From the NCBI RefSeq assembly GCF_900167975.1, contig NZ_FUZU01000001.1:377001-441000 (forward strand): a stretch of DNA of 64,000 nucleotides, in the 5' to 3' direction. Made by a program: the position numbers and the translations under genes. Source of the stretch: Ohtaekwangia koreensis. Its GTDB lineage: Bacteria > Bacteroidota > Bacteroidia > Cytophagales > Cyclobacteriaceae. Under the pieces are notes generated by a model. The model had not been told where the DNA came from and searched no databases. It saw nothing but the letters and a program-made list of their open reading frames with translations. Of this stretch, positions 9,586 to 18,410 are shown one piece after another (position 1 is the first letter of the stretch; every line of letters begins with the position of its first letter).

Positions 9586-9897
9586 TGATTTGTTGTTAGA
9601 TTTTCCTATTCGTATGGCTTTTCGGTTTCGCCCCGTTTTTCGCGTGGTTTCTGGTCTCCACGTTTGCTCAAGTATACATAAATGTTTGTCAAAGTTATTA
9701 ACAACGTGTTTTTGTTCTAAACGTGAAAACTTCACGAACAGCCACTTCGTCTCTGCAAATGAAGATAAGGTCTTGGAAAGAGCCTTGTTGCTGCGATTTT
9801 TGATGCGATCCGTAGTGGTGACCTTATTTTTACCTGTCTCTATGCTAAGACAGCATGAAGAAAATAAATAGATTTGGTTCATATCTACAGAGGAGAA
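9586..9897. other. Intergenic region between YiaA-like and sigma factor genes
   Basis: 312 bp containing the divergent regulatory region. The only element I can point to is a possible -7 box at 9869. I see no gene here. Confidence 0.4.
9869..9876 (+). promoter_or_regulatory. Possible -7 element for the ECF sigma operon
   Basis: TAGATTTG matches the Bacteroidota -7 consensus TAnnTTTG at all fixed positions, 22 bp before the preferred ATG at 9898. No good TTTG -33 element is visible 19-21 bp upstream, so support is partial. Confidence 0.35.
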
Positions 9898-10437
9898 ATG
9901 GGGCAATCGCCTGATCAGGAAATAATCCAGGCTATTCAGAGGGGTGATAAAGGTGCCTTTGAACAGGTATTCCATGCCTGCTATGAAAACCTCTGTCAAT
10001 ATGCTTTCACGATTTTGAAAGATATGGATGAAGCAGAGGATATTGTGCAATCTATGTTTCTGAAGATATGGGAGAGGAGAGAAGATCTGAATATACAGCA
10101 TGCTATACGATCCTATTTATTCCGCGCGGTATATCATCAGTGTATCAATCACCTGGAGCACCGCACCATAAAGCTGAAGCACCAGGAGTATGGCGTGTTG
10201 GAAGGGACAAGTAGAGTACAGCAACCGGAAATTTTTCCGGATGAATTATCCAACAGTATCCAGTCCGTTGTAAACGAATTGCCACAACAATGCCGGATTA
10301 TTTTTATGATGAGCCGGTATGAGGAATTAAGGTATGCCGAGATCGCTCAAAAACTGAACATCTCGGTTAACACAATAGAGAATCAGATCAGCAAGGCCTT
10401 ACGAATCTTGCGACTAAAATTGAAAGATCATTTTTAA
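9898..10437 (+). CDS. ECF-type RNA polymerase sigma factor
   Basis: Sigma-70 family extracytoplasmic function factor of 179 aa. Region 2 is seen near residues 15-85 ([35 protein letters not shown]) and region 4 near 115-175 ([26 protein letters not shown], then [15 protein letters not shown]). I choose ATG 9898, preceded by AGGAGA, over the upstream TTG at 9874. The next gene, 19 bp away, encodes a FecR anti-sigma factor, so its activity is probably controlled by a cell-surface signal passed through FecR. Confidence 0.92.
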   Translation: MGQSPDQEIIQAIQRGDKGAFEQVFHACYENLCQYAFTILKDMDEAEDIVQSMFLKIWERREDLNIQHAIRSYLFRAVYHQCINHLEHRTIKLKHQEYGVLEGTSRVQQPEIFPDELSNSIQSVVNELPQQCRIIFMMSRYEELRYAEIAQKLNISVNTIENQISKALRILRLKLKDHF

Positions 10438-10456
10438 AACATAAACCACGGCCTGA

Positions 10457-11455
10457 GTGAAACGTGAACATGATATAGAAATTAAGGACGAACTTATCGT
10501 CGGGTATTTGGCCGGAGAAGCTGATCCCGAGGAAGCAATCGCATTGCAAGACTGGCTGACGCACGCTGAAAATCGCGCTTACTATGAAAACTTTCAGACT
10601 ACCTGGAATCAAGCGCATCCAGCTAAAACACCACCGGATGTTAACGCGAAGCAGGCATGGCAAAAGCTCAATCTGAAAATGGAACCAGCGCCTATGTGGA
10701 AGTCAAAACCGCGTAAGGGTACGAATACAATTTTCTTTAGAATCGCTGCATCTTTACTGATCACAATACTGGCGTCATTGCTGATATATATACGTTTTAA
10801 CACGGAGAGCATTGCGGAAGTTAAAGTTAATACTAAGGATTCATCAAAACAGATAAGTCTACCCGATAACTCTACAGTAACGCTATATCATAACAGTGCG
10901 CTTTTATACCCTTCTGGTTTTGGAAAGCAACAGCGTGAAGTTAGTCTTTCAAGTGGCGAAGCTTTTTTTACAATTGCACCGAATAAAGAAATGCCTTTCA
11001 TTATTCATACTTCGCTGGCGGATATAAAAGTAGTAGGTACTGTATTTAATGTGGCCCTACGAAATGAACAACTCGAAGTAAGTGTAAAAGAAGGCAAGGT
11101 GCTGGTATATACTTCGCAAGACAGCAGTTACCTGGAAGCAGGGTTTACCGGAATTGTTTATCCCGCCACCCATACGATTCGCGTAAAAGATTCTGTACAT
11201 GTTAACACATGGGGATATGCTACCGGCAAACTGGTTTTTAAGGATGCACCTTTACCGGAAGTAATCGCAGACATCCAGAAAGTATATCCGTATTCGATCA
11301 CTTTAGGCAATTCGAATATTAATAATTGCAAGCTGACTGCTACCTTTGACAATGATTCTGCGGAAAATCTCTTAAATTTAATCGCAGAGTCATTAAATCT
11401 GTCGGTAGTAAAAAATGGCACAGTGTTTACCCTGGAAGGCGAAGGATGTCCGTAG
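10457..11455 (+). CDS. FecR-family anti-sigma factor
   Basis: Inner-membrane anti-sigma factor of 332 aa starting at GTG 10457. The N-terminal ~85 residues are the cytoplasmic sigma-binding part; a single span (FRIAASLLITILASLLIYI) lies near residues 93-112; the periplasmic FecR domain includes ISLPDNSTVTLYHNSALLYP and VVGTVFNVALRNEQLEVSVKEGKV; the C-terminus (LVFKDAPLPEVIADIQKVY) is the DUF4974-type domain that contacts an STN domain. It would hold the upstream sigma factor inactive until signalled. The following gene starts at or inside its 3' end, indicating translational coupling. Confidence 0.93.
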   Translation: MKREHDIEIKDELIVGYLAGEADPEEAIALQDWLTHAENRAYYENFQTTWNQAHPAKTPPDVNAKQAWQKLNLKMEPAPMWKSKPRKGTNTIFFRIAASLLITILASLLIYIRFNTESIAEVKVNTKDSSKQISLPDNSTVTLYHNSALLYPSGFGKQQREVSLSSGEAFFTIAPNKEMPFIIHTSLADIKVVGTVFNVALRNEQLEVSVKEGKVLVYTSQDSSYLEAGFTGIVYPATHTIRVKDSVHVNTWGYATGKLVFKDAPLPEVIADIQKVYPYSITLGNSNINNCKLTATFDNDSAENLLNLIAESLNLSVVKNGTVFTLEGEGCP

Positions 11456-11459
11456 GCTA

Positions 11460-12647
11460 ATGCCCGCGCTTCTATTGCTTTTTATCAGCCATACTGCGTT
11501 GCCACAGTATATCCGTACGGGTACTCCAAAGAAAATCACACTAACCACTACCGGTGTCCAGTTTCATACGCTCATTGAAAAACTTTCAGAGATAACGGGT
11601 TTAAATTTCATCTATAGCTCTAATAAGATCGAAGTCAATAAGCAGGTTTCATTGTCGGCGACAAACCGCTCATTGGACGATGTTCTTCTTTTACTGGGGC
11701 GGCAGACGAATCTGACATTTGCCAGGCGTGATCGGTACGTTATCATAAAAACTATAGCAGTATCACCGGCACTTGCGGTTAGTACCCAACCTATTCCCCG
11801 CACCAGGCGTTCTGATTTTGAAAGATCTTACAACGTTCCGAGATATACTCCGCTGATCATTCCAACGAATGTTGCCTATACGGCCAGTGCAGTGCCACAA
11901 CGTAGTTTTGATGGACCTATAGCATCAACTTCCGGGAGATATTTTAACAGACATTTAGGAGAGTTTAAAGTATATTTCGATACCACCTTCCTGAAAAAGC
12001 TTCCAGCACATGAGATTCAAAAAATAAATTTGAAGAGTCGCCACGCAAGCTGGTTTATCTCTGCAGGTTTTATGGTAAATGACTTTGCTGCAGGAGGAGA
12101 GTTACAAGCTGGTATTCGATCGCTATATGTAGTATATAATCCTTCCTGGTTATACAACGGTAATTTTTACGGTTCATACGGTTTGGGTACATCGTTGTTG
12201 TTATCGAGAAACCTGTCTTTTAATCCGGTATATACCTATGGTGCATTGAAGCAGGATGAAAATTTATCAGCCAGGATTTACAATAGGACGATTGAAAGCG
12301 ATATCAAACTTCTGGCAAAACTCCACCAGGTAAGATTGATGTTGCAATATTCCATTACCAAAAACATTAGTCTTCGTGCAGGGCCAACGTTAGGCTATAT
12401 GAGAACAAAGTATTCGCTGGAGAAAGCGAATGTGGTAGTATTTGGTCGCGCAAGCAGTGCAGCATCTCTGGCTCCGGTCCCTCCATACAACTACGGTTAT
12501 AAAACTACTTTTATCTATGCGACAGCGCCTGGCGGGCCGATCTCTGAAATTGTTCGCAATGCACGAGAGGGTTATTCGGTCGATAAATACCTGGTAGGTT
12601 GGGAAGCCAGCATTTCTTATAGAATAAATTTTTTCAAACGACCATAG
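11460..12647 (+). CDS. Orphan STN-domain outer-membrane protein
   Basis: Exported protein of 395 aa. ATG 11460 gives the signal peptide MPALLLLFISHTALPQ directly after the FecR stop; an ATG at 11415 would overlap FecR by 41 bp. Residues ~25-100 form a secretin/TonB short N-terminal (STN) domain (VQFHTLIEKLSEITGLNFIY, then RSLDDVLLLLGRQTNLTF). No TonB plug or CarboxypepD_reg domain follows. Instead the remainder has alternating beta strands (LYVVYNPSWLYNGNFYGSYG, LSFNPVYTYGAL, VRLMLQYSITKNISLRAGPT) ending YRINFF, as in a small outer-membrane barrel. In place of a SusC receptor this protein probably signals to the adjoining FecR. Ligand unknown. Confidence 0.75.
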   Translation: MPALLLLFISHTALPQYIRTGTPKKITLTTTGVQFHTLIEKLSEITGLNFIYSSNKIEVNKQVSLSATNRSLDDVLLLLGRQTNLTFARRDRYVIIKTIAVSPALAVSTQPIPRTRRSDFERSYNVPRYTPLIIPTNVAYTASAVPQRSFDGPIASTSGRYFNRHLGEFKVYFDTTFLKKLPAHEIQKINLKSRHASWFISAGFMVNDFAAGGELQAGIRSLYVVYNPSWLYNGNFYGSYGLGTSLLLSRNLSFNPVYTYGALKQDENLSARIYNRTIESDIKLLAKLHQVRLMLQYSITKNISLRAGPTLGYMRTKYSLEKANVVVFGRASSAASLAPVPPYNYGYKTTFIYATAPGGPISEIVRNAREGYSVDKYLVGWEASISYRINFFKRP

Positions 12648-12687
12648 TGGCAATCTGATTTCTACCTGTCTTTTAGTTACAGACCAA

Positions 12688-13086
12688 ATGCACAAGCGTA
12701 TGGCACCAACTAAAAGTATTCTATTAAATCCTAAATCAAATTTGAAAGAAGCTTTCTGGGTTTTTTTGTCGCTGGCAATCATCGGAGCAATAAACCTGGG
12801 GCAACAGTGGGAGGAACGTAGGTTCTCTGTGGAATATTTTACAGCTGAACTGCAATGTATGTTGAAGCTGGATCAGTCGCAGACTCAACAGATGCAACAG
12901 ATCAATTACGATTTTTACGACAAAACCTTAAAGGCGTACACCGATAATTTATTTGATGCATCGCAGTGCTCTTCGGAGATTCAAATGCTTCGGGAGAAAA
13001 GAGATGCCACCATGTTACAGGTCTTGAATGACAAGCAAAAAAGCACATGGAAAACTTTGTTCGTATATACCAATTGCAGAAACTGA
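12688..13086 (+). CDS. Small single-span membrane protein, Spy/CpxP-like features
   Basis: Protein of 132 aa that I do not recognise by name. One membrane segment (EAFWVFLSLAIIGAINLG, residues ~20-37) is followed by a helical periplasmic domain rich in Gln with two Cys, with a pattern like CpxP/Spy periplasmic chaperones (MLKLDQSQTQQMQQINYDFYDKTLKAY and MLREKRDATMLQVLNDKQKSTW). It follows the STN gene by 40 bp on the same strand and may be the fourth gene of the sigma/FecR/STN operon. Confidence 0.6.
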   Translation: MHKRMAPTKSILLNPKSNLKEAFWVFLSLAIIGAINLGQQWEERRFSVEYFTAELQCMLKLDQSQTQQMQQINYDFYDKTLKAYTDNLFDASQCSSEIQMLREKRDATMLQVLNDKQKSTWKTLFVYTNCRN

Positions 13087-13114
13087 CGGTATATATACTA
13101 TAGCACCCGGGTGG

Positions 13115-13696
13115 TTAACACCGTCTGCCAAAAACGGACGTTAAATAATTGAACGATTCTTTGTCGCTTCCCAGGCTTTTTAGAAAGTAATCGGACATCT
13201 TAAAGTGATGACTAAGCCGGAACGTCTCATAGAACGTCTGCTCTTCATTTATAGTAAATTTTTCATCACGATTTTGTTCGATTCCGCCAGGTAATACGAT
13301 CGTGCTGTTCGATGCCTGGATAATTTGTTGCTGATCGGATTCAGAAAAGAGATTGGGTTGTAAAACAACAATCGCATCTCGTTTCTGGCGCACTAACTGT
13401 ATAAGTCTCGTAGAGAATTCAAATCGTGGTGCGAGCGTATCGGACTCCATGCAGATTTGCTCCGTTCGCACTTCCGGTGTGGATGTGTGAGTAGCGACAA
13501 ACGGTTCTATATAGGTACTGTGAGCCTTCATAAAAGCGTAGTAGCAAGCCTCTTTCTCTGTAGCAGCATACTCATGAGAGATTACGGTGAACAGAAAAAC
13601 CGGCATGCTAAGCTTTCGTGCCAATTCAATTGTCCACGAGTATCCCCTGCTGAAATCAGCGTGGTATAGAAAAGGATATACGATACAACCCTTCAT
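13115..13696 (-). CDS. Universal-stress-like protein
   Basis: Cytosolic protein of 193 aa. I choose ATG 13696 (MKGCIVYPFLYHADFSRGYSW) since the 35 residues upstream run into the neighbouring sigma gene. The layout resembles universal stress protein domains: beta1 (CIVYPFLYHADF), helix (ELARKLSMPVFLFTVIS), and later RQKRDAIVVLQPNLFSE and NSTIVLPGG. The classic ATP-binding G-x2-G-x9-G motif is not clear, so nucleotide binding is doubtful. Function unknown; assignment is by fold pattern only. Confidence 0.55.
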   Translation of the reverse strand: MKGCIVYPFLYHADFSRGYSWTIELARKLSMPVFLFTVISHEYAATEKEACYYAFMKAHSTYIEPFVATHTSTPEVRTEQICMESDTLAPRFEFSTRLIQLVRQKRDAIVVLQPNLFSESDQQQIIQASNSTIVLPGGIEQNRDEKFTINEEQTFYETFRLSHHFKMSDYFLKSLGSDKESFNYLTSVFGRRC

Positions 13697-13752
13697 ATTC
13701 GCGAATGATCTAATCACGTTCGTATATATACGTATGAAATTTAACCGATATA

Positions 13753-14352
13753 CTATAGAAGCGACAATGCATAAGGAAGTCCGGAAACAAGAGCAACCCA
13801 ATACAACTCGTTGATTCTGTCTTTTGATCTTTTCAAGCGCATCTTTATAGCGCTTGATGTGAGGTGATACGAAGCCTGCAAGTCTTCAATTGATTTACCT
13901 TGCTGGTATTTCAGCAACAGTAAACTTTTTTCTTCTGCAGGTAAATGTTCGATGAGTGCAAACATGATATTCTCCTGGTCAGCTTCTTCGTGTTCATGCT
14001 GCGATACAAAGTCACTTTCTTTTATGTCTTCATCCTCCTGTGTATTTTCTTCGAGGCTCTGCATCGTAGTCTTGTTCTTTTTACGAAGATATGCCAGACA
14101 ATCGCGATGGGTAATGATATATAGCCAGGTAGAGAATTGCGCATTACCTTTGAATGACTCCAGCTTATCGAAAGCTTTCATGATAGAGTCCTGTGCTACA
14201 TCAAAAGCTATATCATTTTCTTTCAGAATAGAGAAACACTTCTGATATACTTTTTTGAAGTAACGATTATATAGTTCGCCCAACGCATCTTTATCGTTTT
14301 CAAGAATGTGTGAAATGAGTTGCTCATCGGAAAATTGACTGAAAGTTTTCAT
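13753..14352 (-). CDS. RNA polymerase sigma-70 family (ECF) factor
   Basis: Sigma factor of 199 aa. Region 2: ELYNRYFKKVYQKCFSIL and DVAQDSIMKAFDKLESFKG, then the -10 recognition helix FSTWLYIITHRDCLAYLRKK (residues ~75-95). An acidic linker (EENTQEDEDIKESD) separates it from region 4 (LPAEEKSLLLLKYQQGKSIEDLQ, then SSAIKMRLKRSKDRI). The C-terminus carries a short hydrophobic extension. No FecR-type anti-sigma gene adjoins it. About 100 bp upstream is a perfect palindrome (14449-14465) with flanking direct repeats, which could be its control region. Confidence 0.9.
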   Translation of the reverse strand: MKTFSQFSDEQLISHILENDKDALGELYNRYFKKVYQKCFSILKENDIAFDVAQDSIMKAFDKLESFKGNAQFSTWLYIITHRDCLAYLRKKNKTTMQSLEENTQEDEDIKESDFVSQHEHEEADQENIMFALIEHLPAEEKSLLLLKYQQGKSIEDLQASYHLTSSAIKMRLKRSKDRINELYWVALVSGLPYALSLL

Positions 14353-14416
14353 AGCGTTTTAACAGTTGGTTTCAACGCTGTAAAGGTGCAGTGATCCGGG
14401 GGGGCAGAATAGAGTG

Positions 14417-14475
14417 AAAAAGCGTATTTTGATAAAATAGGGTAAAACGCGTAGACGGTCTACGCTAAAAAGCGT
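14417..14475. promoter_or_regulatory. Palindrome with three AAAA(A/C)GCGTA repeats
   Basis: GCGTAGAC (14449-14456) and GTCTACGC (14458-14465) form a perfect 8-bp palindrome around one base. The sequence AAAAMGCGTA occurs three times: about 14417, 14444 and 14467. All lie between the sigma factor start (14352) and the NarL-type regulator stop (14497), on the sigma factor's upstream side. There is no T run, so it looks like an operator more than a terminator. Confidence 0.45.
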
Positions 14476-14496
14476 AGAGACTTTCCGTATAATTAC

Positions 14497-15147
14497 TTAG
14501 ACCAAGCCTTTTTCGATGGCATATTTCACCAATCCGGCAGTGTTCTTAGCCTGTAATTTGTCCAAGAGGTTTCTGCGGTGTGTATCTACAGTACGAACGC
14601 TGATGAAAAGTTTTTCAGCGATCTCTGCATTGGAGTATTCCTGCGCGATCAATTGAAGTACTTCCTTTTCACGTTGCGTAAGATCACTATTACTTTTTGC
14701 TGCAGGCTTCAGGTTTCCTTTTAATTCCGTAATGGCCTTGAGCAGGGTTGCAGAAACCGAATTGCTAAAATAGCTGTCGCCATTAACAACGGCATGGATA
14801 GCCGCACGCAGTTCGTCACGACCACAATTTTTAAGTAAGTATCCGTTGGCACCTGCCTCCAGCATTTTCAGAATATAGTCACGTTCTTCGTGTTGGGTAA
14901 GCGCCAGTACTTTAATGTCGGGGAAATCTGATTTAATCGTGTGCGTTGTTTCTATACCACTGGGCACTCCCATGTCAATGTCCATGAGTATAACATCAAC
15001 AACATGTGTTTTCATAAGCGCAATCACATCGGTGCCGTTCTCAGCCTCAGCAATTACGTCTATATCATTCTCCAATTGAAGAATGGCATTCAGTCCAACA
15101 CGGATGATCTTGTGGTCGTCAGCAATGACTACGCGTATCTTTTCCAT
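14497..15147 (-). CDS. NarL/FixJ-family response regulator
   Basis: Two-component transcription regulator of 216 aa. The receiver domain (1-120) has the acidic pair D10-D11, phospho-acceptor D56 in VILMDIDMG, a T at the LALTQHEE position and K in YLLKNCG. The LuxR-type helix-turn-helix covers ~150-210 (LTQREKEVLQLIAQEYSNAEIAEKLFISVRTVDTHRRNLL). No histidine kinase gene is adjacent, so it is an orphan here. It is on the same strand as the sigma factor 144 bp downstream. Confidence 0.93.
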   Translation of the reverse strand: MEKIRVVIADDHKIIRVGLNAILQLENDIDVIAEAENGTDVIALMKTHVVDVILMDIDMGVPSGIETTHTIKSDFPDIKVLALTQHEERDYILKMLEAGANGYLLKNCGRDELRAAIHAVVNGDSYFSNSVSATLLKAITELKGNLKPAAKSNSDLTQREKEVLQLIAQEYSNAEIAEKLFISVRTVDTHRRNLLDKLQAKNTAGLVKYAIEKGLV

Positions 15148-15305
15148 TTAAAGCAATGATCCCCAAAAGTATACATTCCATTGGATATTCGGTGACTTTT
15201 TTATGATGAAGCATCCAAGTATACAAACGTATCTGCATGGCCATGTCTCGTTAAATAAATATTTTCCCTGATGTTATATACCTACGATCATAAAATAATA
15301 AGACA

Positions 15306-15956
15306 ATGAAAAATCCATTTTCATCCTTGATGCTGATGGGATTCATAATCCTTTCTGCTTGTCAATCTAAACAGGAACATCCTGTACAACCTAAGGCTGA
15401 AGCCAATGTAAACGAAGTAGTTCTTTCAGAAACACAACCTGATGAACAATTCTGGCTGGCCCTTAAATCGTATGCCCGGGGCGAGTATAAAGAAAGTTCA
15501 GACTATATCAATGAAGGGATTGTCGCAATGAAGGAGATTGCCAATAATCACCAGGCGAATAAAAAATCGATAGAACATTCGATCAGCGAACTCAAAATAC
15601 TTTCCGATAATATAGCCGGCAATCGCGTTAAGTCTATTGACGAATTGAACGGCACTTTTGCAAAAGCAGCAAAATCTTTGGCACACCTGCGGCTGCGCGT
15701 AACGGAGACTGAGTTCTTTAACAGGTCGGAAGAACTTGCCGGTACACATTTGCAGTCCGCGGCCGATCACGCAAGCCGCTATATAAGTTTCCATCACTAT
15801 ACACCTACAAAAGATGAAAACGGTTTATTGGCCGATGTTAAGGCTTTATCGAAACGATTACAAAGAGGTGATAAAGTATCAGAAGAAGAATTGAAAGAGA
15901 ATATAAATAACATCGATAGTCTCCTGTTGAAATGGGAAACACGGTTTAATCCATAA
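15306..15956 (+). CDS. Unrecognised helical lipoprotein
   Basis: Lipoprotein of 216 aa: signal MKNPFSSLMLMGFIILSAC with Cys19 in an LSAC lipobox. The mature part is almost entirely predicted helix with a regular spacing of hydrophobics (FWLALKSYARGEYKESSDYI, IEHSISELKILSDNIAG, LLADVKALSKRLQRGDKVSEE), like a four-helix bundle. No family recognised. It is followed after 20 bp by an exported YceI-like gene and then a DUF4136-like gene; the three may form one operon ending at the terminator near 17122. Confidence 0.72.
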   Translation: MKNPFSSLMLMGFIILSACQSKQEHPVQPKAEANVNEVVLSETQPDEQFWLALKSYARGEYKESSDYINEGIVAMKEIANNHQANKKSIEHSISELKILSDNIAGNRVKSIDELNGTFAKAAKSLAHLRLRVTETEFFNRSEELAGTHLQSAADHASRYISFHHYTPTKDENGLLADVKALSKRLQRGDKVSEEELKENINNIDSLLLKWETRFNP

Positions 15957-15976
15957 TTACCACTCACTATACATTT

Positions 15977-16516
15977 ATGAAAAAATTGCTCTCCGTTATC
16001 TTTATTTTAGTTTCTGTCCATGCATATAGTCAATCAACCTTTACGGGAGCAAATGAATGTCGCATCAGGATTTTAACCGATAAGAAACATTACGAATGTA
16101 TAACCCGGCACCTGGAAGCGCGAATAAATAATTCACTTGAAAGATTTGAATTTGTGATTCCGGTGGAATCGATTCGCGCGCTGAACGATTCATCTGACCT
16201 TGCTTTTATCCGGAGGCTGGCAGAAGGTAGTGGCGCTATACGGATCAATGCAGAATTGCCTGGAAATCAAATTGATTTTTCATTTCTGAAAACAAAGCCT
16301 ACTACCAACCTGCCCGGTGAGTTAGTGATTGGCAAACTTCATTTTGAAGAAGATGTTGCGTTTGGCGGATCAATGCCTGCCGACAAGCTATATTTTAATT
16401 TCAGGTTTTACTTGCGGGAAGGAAACAGAAATCTGGCGCAAATAGACAATGAAAATATAATAGAAATAGAACTGGCCGCCCGTGGTGACAAGATGGTTGG
16501 CCTTACCTCTAATTAG
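15977..16516 (+). CDS. YceI-like exported protein
   Basis: Exported protein of 179 aa with signal peptide MKKLLSVIFILVSVHAYSQ. The strand pattern (ARINNSLERFEFVIPVESI, FIRRLAEGSGAIRINAELPG, LVIGKLHFEEDVAF) resembles the YceI lipocalin-like barrel that binds isoprenoid-type lipids, but the match is by pattern and weak. It sits 20 bp downstream of the lipoprotein gene. Periplasmic location is likely. Confidence 0.55.
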   Translation: MKKLLSVIFILVSVHAYSQSTFTGANECRIRILTDKKHYECITRHLEARINNSLERFEFVIPVESIRALNDSSDLAFIRRLAEGSGAIRINAELPGNQIDFSFLKTKPTTNLPGELVIGKLHFEEDVAFGGSMPADKLYFNFRFYLREGNRNLAQIDNENIIEIELAARGDKMVGLTSN

Positions 16517-16548
16517 TATAGTATATATAACCTTTAACTGTGATTTTT

Positions 16549-17103
16549 ATGAAAACAAAAATTTTCATGATGCTGCTCACGCTGTTAGCGTTTACTGCAT
16601 CGGCACAAGTACATGTTGACTTTGATAAGAAAGTTGATTTTAAAAACTACAAGACTTTTAAATTTGAATCGGGCAAAGTAATCAGAAAGCTCGGTGTAAC
16701 CGACACGGATAATACATTTATGGATGCAAATGTGAAGGCAGCGATTACACAGGATCTTCAGTCTAAAGGTCTCACACCCTCCGATACCAATCCGGATCTG
16801 ATTGTAACGTATCTCGCGGGGGCACGTGAGAAACAAGAGGTCCAGAATTATTTGTCAAATCAGGGAGCCTTTTATCCATACTATAGATTTTATAGTTTAG
16901 GCGGATGGTGGGGACCCCAGTGGAATAACTTTTGGGTAACGCATTACGAAGAGGGCACGCTCATTGTTGACGTGCTGGATGCAAAGACTGATCAGCTCGT
17001 ATGGAGAGCGTACGCAGTGTCGCCTATTAATAATTACAACGAAGCTAAATTTGTTCAGAAGGAAGTATCGAAGTCATTCAGACATTTTCCTCCTAAATCA
17101 TAG
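16549..17103 (+). CDS. DUF4136-family exported protein
   Basis: Protein of 184 aa, start ATG 16549 (MKTKIFMMLLTLLAFTASAQ signal peptide) rather than GTG 16540. The family pattern is clear: VDFDKKVDFKNYKTFKFE near the mature N-terminus, NVKAAITQDLQSKGLTPSD, NPDLIVTYLAG, a Gly/Trp/Tyr-rich middle (GGWWGPQWNNFW), and EEGTLIVDVLDAKTDQLVWRAYA near the end. Proteins of this family are envelope lipoproteins or secreted proteins of unknown role. Last gene before a strong terminator. Confidence 0.85.
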   Translation: MKTKIFMMLLTLLAFTASAQVHVDFDKKVDFKNYKTFKFESGKVIRKLGVTDTDNTFMDANVKAAITQDLQSKGLTPSDTNPDLIVTYLAGAREKQEVQNYLSNQGAFYPYYRFYSLGGWWGPQWNNFWVTHYEEGTLIVDVLDAKTDQLVWRAYAVSPINNYNEAKFVQKEVSKSFRHFPPKS

Positions 17104-17121
17104 GTATAGGAATAATATAGG

Positions 17122-17160
17122 GAAGGCCAGTCACGTAATAATGACTGGCCTTCGTTGTTT
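17122..17160 (+). terminator. Strong Rho-independent terminator
   Basis: GAAGGCCAGTCA (17122-17133) pairs perfectly with TGACTGGCCTTC (17142-17153), loop 8 bases, followed by a T-rich tail. Confidence 0.88.
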
Positions 17161-17254
17161 ATAGTGACCGTTACTATATAACTGATCTAAACAATAGCGG
17201 CCGGCAGATACACTGCTTATGGCTTCATTTGTTTTCCGACTAAATTATTTTTTT

Positions 17255-18076
17255 ATGCGTACCCTACTTATTTTACTCTTTTCGCTTTTTGTGGTTAATG
17301 TAAATGCCCAGTTCTTCAATGAACGTACATTAAAAGAAGATAGTGCTTATACGAAGTTGAAGGCCGGCATCGTTTCCCGTTTTAAAAATGCTTCGCCCGG
17401 TCAATTTGGTCCTTTTGTGAAAGGTGTAGACGAAGATATAGTTACCAATAAAAAAGTATTGGCACTTACGTTCGATGCGTGTGGAGGTCCGCATGGCAGT
17501 GGATACGATGAAGAGCTTATTAATTTTTTACGACAGAAGCAAATACCGGCTACATTATTTCTGAGTGGTTTGTGGATGGATGCGCATCCTGATAAAGTAA
17601 AAGAGTTGGCTGCCGATCCATTATTCGAAATAGAAAATCATGGTCTTACACATCATCCTTGTGCTATAGCAGGCGAGACGATGTACGGTATACATGGTAC
17701 GGCCAATGTTGGTCAGGCGATAGATGAGATTGAATTGAACGCACGCAAGATTGAAAGCATGACCTCACGCAAGCCGGTATATTTCCGTTCTGCCACGGCC
17801 ACAACTGATGAAGCCTGTGCAGCTATAGCAGATCACCTGGAAGAAACAATCATCAGCTACGATCTTTTATCGGGTGATGCTGTGCCCGGAACGCCTGCAG
17901 CGGTTATAAAGGATAATTTACTTTCAGGAGCCAAACATGGTTCTATTGTTATCATGCACATGAACCACCCTGAGTGGAATGGCTATGAAGCATTGAAGGA
18001 TGCATTGCCAGAGTTGCAACAACGAGGCTTTACGTTTGTAAAGCTTGAATTGCACCCGCTGAAAGGAAGGCATTAA
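17255..18076 (+). CDS. Exported polysaccharide deacetylase (NodB fold)
   Basis: Carbohydrate esterase-4-like enzyme of 273 aa with signal peptide MRTLLILLFSLFVVNVNAQ from ATG 17255 (an in-frame ATG at 17219 gives a poorer leader). Motif 1 is TFDACGG (72-78), with the first Asp kept and the second replaced by Ala as in one branch of the family. Motif 2 is NHGLTHH (128-134), supplying metal-binding His. Later motifs are YFRSATA and IVIMHMNHP. It would remove N-acetyl groups from an extracytoplasmic glycan; the target (peptidoglycan or an exopolysaccharide) is not determinable. Monocistronic, with terminators on both sides. Confidence 0.85.
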   Translation: MRTLLILLFSLFVVNVNAQFFNERTLKEDSAYTKLKAGIVSRFKNASPGQFGPFVKGVDEDIVTNKKVLALTFDACGGPHGSGYDEELINFLRQKQIPATLFLSGLWMDAHPDKVKELAADPLFEIENHGLTHHPCAIAGETMYGIHGTANVGQAIDEIELNARKIESMTSRKPVYFRSATATTDEACAAIADHLEETIISYDLLSGDAVPGTPAAVIKDNLLSGAKHGSIVIMHMNHPEWNGYEALKDALPELQQRGFTFVKLELHPLKGRH

Positions 18077-18095
18077 TTTATACCTATATATCTTT

Positions 18096-18145
18096 AAGCA
18101 CTATGCGTCCGGAGATTCACTCCAGGCACATAGTGCTTTGTTTTA
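18096..18145 (+). terminator. Rho-independent terminator after the deacetylase
   Basis: AAGCACTATG (18096-18105) pairs perfectly with CATAGTGCTT (18129-18138), followed by TGTTTTAT. Confidence 0.8.
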
Positions 18146-18410
18146 TAATGAATTCCAGCCATTGATTTATCATTCCTGTCAGGTATGTTATTTTAATAAA
18201 TAATTCTTCACAATGTAGTCATCGTGCTAATCAGGTACTTTGTAATGAACGCTTGTGTAGCTTGTTGTTGAGTAATGATTACTTATTAGAGCTTACGGTT
18301 TGGAGTCTCTGGCAACGCCTCTTAAGACTGCGGTTGCTAACGTAGCTGGATGTGGTAAAGAGATGCTGTACAGAAGTACAGGTTGTATAGTTTATGGTAG
18401 GTAATTTCCT
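18146..18410. other. Gene-free stretch between convergent genes
   Basis: About 265 bp between the two facing terminators. No ORF, tRNA or repeat seen. Confidence 0.4.

Noticed and set aside
9586-10101. 172-residue N-terminal extension of the YiaA-like frame on the minus strand
   Set aside because: It overlaps the start of the plus-strand sigma factor, lacks a signal or family match, and the YiaA family begins at MNQKPSNAF.
11415-11459. Frameshift or fusion between FecR and the STN gene because of their overlap
   Set aside because: An ATG at 11460, just after the FecR stop, gives a proper signal peptide, so the two are normal adjacent genes.
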